From Lunularia cruciata (Eukaryota > Streptophyta > Marchantiopsida > Lunulariales > Lunulariaceae), in NCBI GenBank assembly GCA_948567375.1, contig OX419760.1, positions 20,150,001-20,214,000 on the forward strand: DNA of 64,000 nt. The letters are read 5' to 3'. The notes below the pieces were generated by a model. That model made no database searches. It had not been told where the DNA came from and saw only the letters and a program-made list of their open reading frames with translations. The position numbers were made by a program, and so were the translations under genes. Shown here one piece after another: positions 12,301-24,300 of the stretch; the stretch's first letter is position 1; every line of letters begins with the position of its first letter.

Positions 12301-15300
12301 TAGCTCAAACTTTGTACTTTTCAGCCCAAGTACTCAACCTTGACTCCAAAATTTGACCATACAACTTGGCAAAGATATTTCCAACCATTATGGTATGGTA
12401 ATTGGTGACAACATCTCTCTGGCCAGACTTGTGAATAGGAACTACCTTCTTTAAGCACCATCTATCAGGAAAGCCACACTTGATTGCCTCATTCAAATGA
12501 GAAGTGAGTACTGAAATCAGTTGGCTACCGCCCCACTTCAGAAGTTCAACACATAATCCATCAAGGTCTTCAGCCTTACCATTGGCCAACTTCTTCAGTT
12601 GGTACTTGACATCAGCTTCGGAGATAGTGAGAGCAGATCCAAGGCAAGGTGCCATGCTTGGTGCATCAGTAAAAAAGTACAGATCTTTCACATAGACTAG
12701 CTGCTGAGATGTGCTTGACTTCAATACCATCAATAATTGTAAGAACTAAAGCCACCTTCAATTTAACGGCAAGATAATGTTTCTAAAATTGTAAATAATT
12801 GCCATTGAAAAAAGTGGAGTCAAATTGGTTGGTTGGAATAGAAAATTTAGCACCAGCAGGAGCACCAACACCAAAAGCAAGACCACGACCAACACCAATA
12901 GCAGATATAATGATTTGATTCACAAAGAATAGTGGAGAATTTCTCTCCCAAAACCCAAAGAAAAGAGACACTCTTTCAGAGGAGGAACAATGGATTCTTG
13001 TTTTTCCAAATACATTAATGTGTAAGACAATTAGACCCCTAAAAAGTTTGAAACTATGTGCTAAGGCATCCCCTAGTAACTAAAAAGGAAATTCTAAGAC
13101 TTATCACTCTGATACCATGTAGGCAAATGAGTAGTATGAATTTATTAATCTAAAAGAACCCCTAAGATGGGATTATATATATAGAGAGAACTCAAAAATT
13201 TGATTGAAGGTTGTGCTAACATGTAACTTGTGTGAACAATACTATAATGTGTAGCACATGTAACTTGTGTGACCAATAACTTGCATGATTCGAACAAAAC
13301 ATTTCATTATAATTCTAACATTAAGTATCTAAATACTCTTTTTATACCTTTCCAATGTGCTTGTGCAGGGTTGCTAGTATTTCTTGATGAGAACCTTTCT
13401 TTCTATTTTTTGAAGTAGAAGGTCTATCCTTATTCATTCTAACATCTGATGGATCAGACATTCTAGCACTCAATTTTCCCAGTCTCACTAGAGTAGACAC
13501 TCCTCATTGCACATAGCAACACTCAATTCACTCTCTCTTAGAGCCTTCAAAGATAGTACATAGCAATCACTCACACAGCATGAAAGGCACTCTAGAGTTC
13601 AGCAGCATAGATCACACTTGAAACAAGGGACAAGGTGCTCAAAATGACCCTTGTAGGAGAATTGACTTAAACAAGCAAGTTGATCAGATTACACAAAATC
13701 AAGCTTTTGTCTCTTATAGAAAGTTTGTGAAGTGCAAGAAGCAGGCATTCTTGAGACTTGAGGGGGTTGAGTTGAGCATTGAATTGAGGAGCAATCCTAA
13801 GGCTTTCTGGAAGAAGGTAACCATCAGATCTCCATCTCCATCGCTAGACCTGAATGAGCTTTGTGAATATGTGAAGGACCTGTACTTTTTCCCCGATGCT
13901 CCAAGCATGGCACCTTGCCTTGGATCTACTCTTACCATCTCTGAAGCTGATGTCAAGTACCAATTGAAGAAGTTGGCCAATGGTAAGGCTGAAGACCTTG
14001 ATGGACTATGTGTTGAACTACTTAAGTGGGGTGGTAGCCATCTGATTCCAGTACTCACTTCTCTCTTGAATGAGGCAATCAGGTGTGGCTTTCCTGATAG
14101 ATGGTGCTTCAAGAAGGTAGTTCCTATTCACAAGTCTGGCCAGAGAGATTTTATCACCAATTACCGTACCATTCTAGTGGGTAGTATCTTTGCCAAGTTG
14201 TACGGTCAAATTTTGGAGTCTAGGTTGAGTACTTGGGCTGAAAAGTACAAAATTTGAGCTAAGTGCCAAGCTAGTTTCAGATCAGGCTTTAGTAATTTGG
14301 ATCATCTATTGTTACTCCATGTTTTGTGGTGGTAATCTAAGGGTGTTGCGAGAGCTCTCTATGTTGCATTTATTGATTTCAGGAAGGTCTTTGATAAGGT
14401 GCTTAGGAAATCACTAAGTGAAAGACTCATGGAAGTTGGTCTTTCAGTGGATCTGATTGGTGCTATCTCTAGACTCTATGAGAAAGTGGTTGTGAGGCTT
14501 TCATCTTTGAGCTCTCAAGATGTCCTTAGAACAATGGGTGTGATTCAAGGCTGCTCTCTATTTCCAACTCTGTTTGGAATCTTCATTGATGATCTGGAGA
14601 GACTACTCATGGAAGTTGGAGCTACTGGTGTACAGGTTGGCTCTTCAATGATACATGCACTCCTTTATGCAGATGATGTAGTGCTTCTCTCCACCAATCC
14701 ACAGAGTTTACAGAAGCTGTTGGATTCTCTTCTCTTGTTTTGGAATCAAACAAAGATGGAGGTGAACCTTGACAAGTCCAAGATGATGGTGGTGGGTTCT
14801 AAAGGTGTCACACCTTTCTTTTTTGATGGACAGCAATTGGAGCAGGTTTCTTCTTATAAGTACTTGGGCCTTGAGTTTTCTCATGACTATAGTTGGTCTA
14901 CTTGTGTGAAAATGAGAATCAATGCAAGGTTTAGAGCTTTTAATTCACTCATGAATCGCTCTAGACTTGCTCATCTTACAACATGGGAGTTGAACAAGGT
15001 GTTGTTCAGATCTCTTGTGCAGCCGGTGGTTCTCTTTGGTGCTTAGATTTGGGGTCCAAGTACTAAGAAGACATGGTGGCAAAAGGTGGAGAAAGTTCAG
15101 AAATTGTTTTTGTGTGATGAACTTGGGGTGAGGACTCAAACTCCATATGTATTGCTGCTTGCTGAAACAGGGTTTTTGCCTCTTGAGGCTGCAGCTTTGT
15201 TTTTAGGTCTCACATATGCCACTAAGGTGAGGTCCATGGAGCATGAGAGACTTCCCTACCAAGCATTTTTTGCCACTCTATCTATTGGTTGGTATACAGA

Positions 15301-18300
15301 TCTGATTGCATGAGCCACAAGGTAGAATGTTTCTAAGCGACATTGGAGATTGGAGCCTATTGCATTACGAGAAGTGATCAAGGAGCAGTTCTTACTTTGC
15401 TTATGGCAGCAACCTGGTACCAAGATGGTGTTCTATCAGCAGTTTGTAAATCCTATGTTGGTGTATTGTAAACAAGAGTATCTCTTGGCTAGTATTTCTA
15501 CTTCACTTAGACATGTTATTGCTCAATATAGAACTAGTTTTCATAGACTAGAAGTAGAACAAAGGCATTGGCAGCAAATAGAGCACTCCATGCAACTTTG
15601 CAAATTGTGTTTTATGAGTAAAGTTGAGGATGAGCATCATGTATTTGTTGATTGCCCTTGTTACATGCAGATTAGAGTTAGACATCACATTACTTGTAGT
15701 GATTCCTCAACTCTCTTACAAGTTGAAGCTTTAGCGTTAGGGAAGTACATGACTGAGGTTAGTTTAGATCAGGCCAATTTGTTACAGATTGGTCAGATGC
15801 CCTAGGCCCTTGCCTAGGCTCACATTTCATGTGTTTGTATTGTGTTTCCAGCCTTTTGACTCTTTGGGTCTTTCGGGCTTCATATTTCATTGTTCATTGT
15901 TCATTGTTCACTAAGAACAAACATATATACACCTAAATATGCCCTAAAGAATTGCTTTGCACACCCTAATTAGGGCTGCACCCCCACATTACCCTGATGA
16001 GTATTTAGCAGAACTCTAGAGAAAACTATCACGGTCCTAAAAATAGAGAAGTTACTAAACTAAAGGTTTACTAAACTAACACTCCCACTTAATGGGAGTT
16101 TAAAACAATTTCCATTTCTATTACATATTTTATGTGTTTATTTCTGTAGGTTGTCATATCTTGTGTAGGACACTAAACTAACTTCACAACATTCTCCTTT
16201 TCTTTCTCCTCTACAAATCTTCTTCTTATCTCAATGTGCTTAGTCCTTGGGTGATGTACCAGATTTTTGCTCAGTGCTATACTTTTTGTATTGTCACACA
16301 ACAATGTAGTAGGACTTTCTTGCTCAAAACCTAGCCCCTTAAGAAGTCTCTTGTTCTAAATGACTTCTTGAGTAGCATCTGAGGCAGCCATAAATTCTGC
16401 CTCAGTAGTAGACAATGCAATAGATGCTTGTTGTTTACTATGCCAACTGATTGCTCCACCACTAAGCATGATTACATATCCACTAGTTATCTGATTTTCT
16501 ATTATCTGTGTCATCTTCCCAACTAGCATCTATATATGCTTCATGTGTAGAAGCAAGTATGTTCCCTTTCTTTTTGTGCTCCAAGAATGCATCTTGAGTA
16601 CCCTTTAAGTACCTATATACTCTCTTTATACCTTTCCAATGTTCTTGTGCAAGGTTGCTAGTATATCTAGCTAGTGCTCCCATTTCATAGCATATATCTG
16701 GTCTTGTACAGACTATGATAAACATTAGAGAACTAAGAGCACTCTGATACAACATTTTGTCACAGTGATTCACCTCCCCATCTATGATTCTACTATGCTT
16801 CCACCCCAGATCAAGAGTTGTAGAGACTCTATCATCTGATACTTAGCTAGTATGGATCTCACAAACTATGGTTGATTGATCTAGATCTATCTTGTTTCTC
16901 TATCTCTGCTCACTTTGATTCCCAAAACAAGTTTTATGGACCAAAGATATAGATTCAATCAAGATCTAGATTCAACTCTATCACCTGATACTTAGCTAGT
17001 ATGGATCTCACATACTATGGTTGATTGATCTAGATCCATCCTGCTTCTTTGTCTCTGCTCACTTTGATTCACAACTCTATTGATTAATCGTCCTTGTTAC
17101 AATTCAAAAGTTCAAAAGTTTGAGAGGAAAGGAGTCCCAAAAGTTTGAGAAGCCATATCTCACTACATACATGTCCAAACGTTCCGGTTTTAGTTCTTTT
17201 TGAAGCACCTTGACGAGAGCTTTCCACAACAACCAAGATTGCATCATTTTGAGCTTTGTGTAGAACGTTATGAGTGATTGAAATTTCTGATACAAGATCT
17301 AAATTTGAGAGTTTGAATCTTCATCATATGGTGTTCAAATGGAGTGATTTTTTTGGCTTTGGAAGCTCTTTTGATTGATACCAGAAGCGCTTGCAAAGCA
17401 CATACACACAAAAAGTTATGAAGATTCAAATTCTGCCATCTCTCTTAGATTTTAGGGTTTGAGCTCAATTTTGAACACATTGTAACTTTTTGGTTCCATG
17501 TCCAAATCTTTCAATCTTGGCCTCATTTGAAACACCTGTGAAAGGGCTTTCTTTTGAATACCTGCTTGCTGAAGTTGGAGTTCTGTGGAAGAAGTTTTGA
17601 ATTTCATCAATCTATGTTCTTGTGCGATTGGTGGTACTCAAATCTGCAACTTTCAGAGGCTTGAACTTTGGACTCACATCTTCAAATGAGGTGATCTTGG
17701 ACTCATTAGAAGCATCTTGTCAAGAGCTATTGATTGAAATCATTTTTATAGAGTTTGAAACTTTGAGCTTAAAGTTATAATCATTTGAATCATGTGACTC
17801 AATGAGGTTTAGAAGTTTACCATAGATAACTCTAGAGGCCATAACTCCATGTAGATTGGCTCAAATGAGTTCATTTTTGGTTCATTTGATAGAATTTCTC
17901 AAGAGCTTTTGATTGAGTTATCATTTGTAGATTTTAAAGTACTGTAGCCTAGGTTGTGAATTTTCGAAATCTGTAGGATTTCAAAGTTTTCATGTACGAA
18001 AGCTCAAATTCAAAAGTTTGTAACTTGTGATTTACAAGTCCAAATGAGTAGATTTTTGGTTCATGAGAAAAATTATTTGTAGAGCTATTGGTGTTCATAT
18101 AGCCTGAGTGAAGCAGAGGATATATTCTCATAGAAGCTATTTCAAGCTTTTAGAATGGAAGCTTCCAAGATGATGCAAGACATTGTTGAGATAGCTTCAA
18201 AACAGCAACAACTTGCTGAAATGTATAGAAAAGCAAATGACTTCCACAAGGAACTCAAGAAGTTTTTTGCCCCCATGTCTCAATGCATTAACACTCTTAT

Positions 18301-21300
18301 GGCAGATTTGCAAACCGTAAGAGTTGATGTCTTGATTGTGAAAGAATCTCTAAATTCGATCACCGTAGATATCCAAGAACTCAAGAAGAATAGCAATTTG
18401 TTGTTAGACTCCACAAAGGGTATGGTGGATGCTACTGAAAAGTTGCTTCCTTGGGAGCACAAGCCACCAACATTGTTTCAAAAAATGGAGGGCTGCAAGA
18501 GATGGTTGACACATTAGAGGTCAAGATGAAGTCATATGCTGAAGCTACGAAGGTGACTCAAATCTCTTACTTGCAAGAGCATGAGGTTGAGAAGGAGAAC
18601 CAATTGGTCAGAATGAAGAACTTGAGGATTTCATGTTTGCCAGAGAGTGAGAAGGAAGACACCAAGGCCATAGTGTGTGAGTTTATTGCTGATTCTTTGA
18701 GAGTCCATGATCCTCATATTTTGCAAGCATATAGATTTGGGACAACAAGGTGCACAACCAAGAAGCATTTTGGTCAGGTTTGGCTCAGAAACTCAAAGGA
18801 ATGCAATGATGGGTAACAAAGCTATACTAAAGGGGCATCGTATCTGGTTGGACCCTGATCTCACACCTCTCCAATGGCAAGCAAAGAAGGGAGAATTAGC
18901 AAAAGTGAAGGAGGCTCAACAAGCAGGTTTTGTTGCATTCTTGAGAGATAATAGAGTTATGGTTACTCAAAAGAAATTGTCAGCTATTGCATAGCAATTC
19001 TAGACCCTTAGAGTGCTGTTTTGGAATGTTCATGGGCTCACACATACCAAGTTCTCCAACACTAAGCGTTTGTGGGATGATGCTGATCTGATCAATCTTG
19101 TGGAGACATGGGAACATGAAGGAAACACCATTTAAGATATTGAAGGATTCACTCTTGTTGGTTCAACTTGGAACAAGCGGAGACAACACAAAGGAAGGGG
19201 CTTTAGAGGTATTGCTACTTACGTCAGATTTGGCTTTGAAAAATCAGTCTCTTTGATAGGTCAAGATTCAAGTGGACAATACCAATGGTTGAGGATTGGA
19301 GGAGATGCCACACCTTGCTTTATTGCTGTTTGTTACTTTGCCCCATTGACATCACCAATCTATTCAAGTGGAGTCCTCAACACCATGCAGCCTTTCCACT
19401 CATTGACAAAGGATGTGTGAGAGTTTCAAAGTAAAGGTACATTACTTGTTCTTGGTGATTTCAATGCTAGGTTCCAAGCCTCTCAGATCTCTGACTTGAG
19501 TGACATTGAGAATGATCCTTTCCACAACTTGATAGACCATTCTAGTGCTTGGTCACGCTCTTCCAAAGATCCTATGTCCAACTCCATGAGTGAGCACTTT
19601 TTGAGCTTTGGTGCCAATTGTAGCTTGAAGATCTTGAATGGCCTTTCTCAATTTCCAAAAACTTGTAAAAGCACATGCTTTGCCTCTGGTGGATCAAGCA
19701 CCATAGATTATATGCTCACTTTAGCTAATGATATCCATCTTGTCTCAGATTTTGCTATTTTAGATCCTCAACCAAAATCAGACCATGCACCTCTATCTTG
19801 TACCATCCTTCTTCCTTGCCTCAATAGAACCTTATTACCTATTGACCATGCCTTTAGAGAAAAACTTTGTCTTGAATTTCACAAGAGAGACTTGTACCAA
19901 CAAGCTATCCAAGAGAAACTGAGTTCTATGGAGTGGAGCTCTGATTTTCAACAACGTAGTGATCAATTGGTTGAACTTCTTCAATCCACATCTACTTCTT
20001 TGTTTCCAAGAGGCTCTCACAAGAAGAGACTTGGTCTCCCTTGCAATAGGTGGTATGATGCTGATTGCAAAATGGCAAGGATCAAAGCTATGGATAGGTC
20101 TCTTGATCAGATTGCACAAAACCAGGCCTTTGTTTCATACAGAAACTTGGTGAAGTGCAAAAAGTGAGCATTTTTTAGACTCAAGGGGGTTGAGTTGAGC
20201 ACTGAACTGAGGAGCAATCCCAAGGCTTTTTGGAAGAAGTTAACCATCAGATCTCCATCTCCATCGCTGGACCTGAATGAGCTTTGTGACTATGTGAAGG
20301 ATCTGTACTTTTTCCCTAATGCTCCAAGCATGGCACCTTGCCTTGGATCTGCTCTCACCATCTCTGAAGCTGATATCAAGTACCAATTGAAGAAGTTGGC
20401 CAATGGTAAGGCTGAAGACCTTGATAGACTAAGTGTTGAACTTCTGAAGTGGGGTGGTAGCCAACTGATTTCAGTACTCACTTCTCATTTGAATGAGGCA
20501 ATCAAGTGTGGCTTTCCTGATAGATGGTGCTTCAAGAAGGTAGTTCCTATTCACAAGTCTGGCCAGAGAGATGTTGTCACCAATTACCGTACCATACTTG
20601 TTGGTAGTGTCTTTGCCAAGTTGTATGGTCAAATTTTGGGGTCAAGGCTGAGCAATTGGGCTGAAAAGCACAAAATCCAAGGGTGTTGGGAGAGCTCTCT
20701 ATGTTGCATTTATTGATTTCAGGAAGGCCTTTAATAAGGTGTTGAGGAAATCTCTAAGTGAGAGACTCATTGAAGAGGGTGTTTCAGTTGATCTGATTAG
20801 TGCTATCTCTAGATTCTATGAGAAAGTGATTGTGAAACTTTCATCTTTGAGCTCTCAAGACGTCCTTAGCACAATAAGTGTGATTCAAGGCTACTCTCTA
20901 TCTCCAACTCTGCTCGGAATCTTCATCAATGATCTAAACAGTCTACTCATGGAAGCTGGAGCTACAAGTGTACAGGTCGGCTCTTTGATGATACATGCAC
21001 TCCTTTATGCAGATGATGTAGTGCTTCTCTCGACAAATCCACAAAGTTTACAGAAGTTGTTGGATTCTCTACTTTGCTTTTGCAATCAAACAAAGATGGA
21101 GGTGAACCTTGACAAGTCCAAGGTGATGGTGGTGGGTTCTAAAGGTGTCACACCTTTCTTTTTTGATGGACAGCAATTGGAGCAGGTTTCTTCTTATAAG
21201 TACTTGGGCCTTGAGTTTTCTCATGACTATAGTTGGTCTACTTGTGTGAAGATGAGAATCAATGCAGGCTTTAGAGCTTTGTATTCACTCATGAATCGCT

Positions 21301-24300
21301 CTAGACTTGCTCATCTTACCACATGGGAGTTGAACAAGGTGTTGTTCAGATCTCTTGTGCAGCCAGTGGTTCTCTATGGTACTTAGATTTGGGGTCCAGG
21401 TACTAAGAAGACATGGTGGCAAAAGGTGGAGAAAATTCAGAAACTATTTTTGTGGGATGAACTTGGAGTGAGGACTCAAACTCCTTATGCTTGCTGAAAT
21501 AGGGTTTTTGCCTCTTGAGGCTGAAGCTTTGTTTTTAGGTCTCACATATGCCATTAAGGTGAGGTCCATGGAGCATGAGAGACTTCCCTACCAAGCTTTT
21601 TGTGCCACTCTATCTATTGGTTGGTATACAGATCTAATAACATGGGCCACAAGGTGGAATGTTTCTTAGCGACATTCAAGATTGGAACCTACTGCACTTT
21701 GAGAGGTGATCAAGGAGCAGTTCTTACTACGCTTATGGTAGCAACTTGGTACCAAGATGGTATTCAATCAGCAGTTTGTAAATCCTATGTTGGTGTATTG
21801 TGAACAAGATTATCTCCTTGCTAGGATTTTCACTTCACTTAGACATGTGATTGCTCAATATAGAACTAGTTCCCATAGACTAGAAGTAGAACAAGGGCAA
21901 AGCAGTAGATAGAGCACTCCATGCGGCTTTGCAAATTGTGTACTATGAGCAAAGTTGAGGATGAGCACCATGTGTTTGTTGATTGCCCTTGTTACACATA
22001 GATCAGAGTTAGACATCAGATTACTTGTAGTAATTTCTCAACTCTCTTACCGGTTGAAGCTTTAGCATTAGGGAAGTAAATGATAGAGATTAGTTTACAT
22101 CGGACCAATTTATTACAGATTGATCAGATGCCATAGGCTTTGGCCTAGGCTCACATTTCATATGTTTTGTATTGTGTTTCTAGCCTTTTGACTCTTTGGG
22201 TCTTCTGGGCTTTATATTTCATTGTTTCATTGATTCCCAAAATGAGTTTTATGGACCAAAGATATTCATCTCAATAACATAGCACAAGAAATCTATCACT
22301 CCTTTGATAAATTCCTTGTTCCCCAAAAATAATAGATCACCTTTATATTTAGCTATGTATACATCATTTCTAATATACACACTCATATTTGAATCTACTT
22401 GTTTGAAATCTTGCTCTCTCAAGTATGAGTCTAGTTTCTCATACTAGGCTCTAGGAGCTTGCTTAAGACCATATAAAGCCTTCTTAAGCAAGCATAATTT
22501 TTCTTTGCCTTCAATATATCCATATGGAACATCCATGTAGATAGTCTCTCTCAAAACTCCATTGAGAAAGGCTATTTTCACATCTAACTGCTCCACTTCC
22601 CAAGCTCTCTCTGTTGCAAGAGCTAGAAGCATGCGAATAGATCCAGACTTGGCAATAGGTGCAAAAGTTTTCAAATAATCTATCAACATTGTGAAGTGCA
22701 ACTTCAAACCATTGTATCTTTGTACTCAATGATCCAAATGAAGTGATCTTTGTGTCATTAGAATCAGCTCACTCAAACCTTTATATTGAAAAATTATTGA
22801 CAACTTTTAGAGGATAGATTTGGAGCTCTGGGTACCTCAATTTTTGCAACCTTTGGTAGCTTTGTGCACTATTGATTTGGAATGTAATATCTTTACATTC
22901 ACATGTCCAAATGAGGTGATTCTTATCTCATTACAACTAGCTTCTCCAATTCCTTATTTCAATACCTAGCTAGAAGTACTTAGTGATGTAAAATCACAGC
23001 TAAGATTACTTGAAAATCTTGAAGTTTTGGTGTTGGAAGTAAAACTTCTAGATTGATTGTGAGTGATTAGTGATTGGCATAATGGAGGAGTCCAAGAAAG
23101 TGAAAGACATTGCAGATATAACCTTGAAGCAACAACAATTAGCTGAAATGTACAGGAAATCTAATGATTTCCACAAAGAGCTTAGAAGCTTCTTTGCACC
23201 TATGTCCCAGTGCATGAGTACTCTCATGACTGATATGGACGTTATAAAGGTTGAGATCAGCACTGTAAAAGAGTCATTGAACCTGGTCAATCAAGAGATT
23301 CAAGACCTAAAGAAGAGTACTATCTTGCTGTTAACATCAACCAAGGGGATGGTGGATGCTACCAAGAAGGTTGCATCTTTGGGAATACAAGCCAACAACA
23401 TTGCTACACAAAGCAGAGGGCTCCAACAGATTGTGGACACATTAGAAGTGAAGATGAAATCTTATGCTGAAGCTACTAAGGTGGCTCAAATCTCTAACTT
23501 GCAAGAGCATGAGGTTGAAAAGGAGAACCACCTGATGAGAATGAAGTACTTGAGGATTTCAGGCTTGCCAGAGATTGAGAAGGAAGATACCAAGGCCATA
23601 GTGTGCGAGTTTATTGCTGATTCTTTGAGAGTCCATGATCCTCAAATTGTGCAAGCATATAGATTGGGACAACAAGGTGCACAACCAAGAAGCACTTAGG
23701 TCAGGTTTGGCTCAGAAAATCAAAGGAATGTAGTGATGGCAAACAAGGCTATATTGAAGGGGCGGTGCATCTGGTTAGATCTTGATCTCACATCTCTCCA
23801 ATGGCAAGCAAAGAAAGGAGAATTAGCAAAAGTGAAGGAGGCTCAACAAGCAGGCTTTGTTGGATTCTTGAGAGATAATAGAGTTGTGATTACTCAAAAG
23901 AAATTGTTAGCTATTGCATAGCCATTCCAAACCGTTAGAATGTTGTTTTGGAATGTTCATGGGCTCACACAAACCAAGTACTCCAACGCTAAGCCTTTGT
24001 GGGATGATGCTGATCTGATCAATCTTGTGGAGACATGGGAACATGAAGGAAACACCATTCAAGACATTGAAGGTTTCACTCTTGTCAGTTCAACCTGGAA
24101 CAAGTGGAGGCAACACAAAGGAAGGGGCTTTGGTGGTATTGCTACTTACGTCAGATTTGGCTTTGAAAAATCAGTCTCTTTGATAGGTCAAGATTCAAAT
24201 GGACAATACAAATGGACAATACCAATGGCTGAGGATTGGAGGAGTTGCCACACCTTGCTTCATTGCTGTTTTTTAATTTGCCCCATTGACATCACCAATC

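Larger units (their letters stand above)
4659..13320 (-). mobile_element. Copia-2: LTR retrotransposon inserted in Copia-1
   Basis: 8662 bp, minus strand, flanked by the 5-bp duplication ttaag (4654-4658 and 13321-13325). LTRs at 4659-4874 and 13118-13320, PBS at 13107-13117, polypurine tract just right of 4874. Internal order 5' to 3': gag (cut by LINE-2), CCHC, integrase, RT (separated by LINE-1) and RNase H. Stops and frameshifts are scattered, so it is dead. The host reading frame resumes after the insertion. Confidence 0.9.
13676..15908 (+). mobile_element. LINE-3: 5'-truncated LINE copy in Copia-1 LTR2
   Basis: Begins near the end of the endonuclease/linker ([20 protein letters not shown]), carries nearly all of RT and the C-terminal region, and ends in cattgttcattgttcattgt. 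RT motifs: [52 protein letters not shown]. Stops at about 14256, 15045, 15313. C-terminal [20 protein letters not shown] is intact. Confidence 0.9.
13385..16081 (-). repeat. Copia-1 LTR2 (third LTR), split by LINE-3
   Basis: Two pieces, 13385-13675 and 15909-16081, together about 465 bp. The left piece starts tgatgagaac like LTR1 and LTR3; the right piece ends ctaaca followed by ctcccacttaatgggag, the same polypurine-tract context as LTR1. A single set of gag-pol remnants follows to LTR3, so the element has three LTRs and a cut-short interior between LTR1 and LTR2. Confidence 0.8.
17081..22230 (+). mobile_element. LINE-4: near full-length LINE with 5' UTR repeats
   Basis: 5150 bp, flanked by tgattc at 17075-17080 and 22231-22236. 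Layout: 5' UTR of degenerate repeats to about 18150, ORF1 18155-18994, ORF2 (endonuclease, RT, Cys/His motif) from about 19017 to 22136, then 3' UTR ending in tttcattgtttcattg. All frames carry stops or shifts. With LINE-5 it is the reference for the family. Confidence 0.9.
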
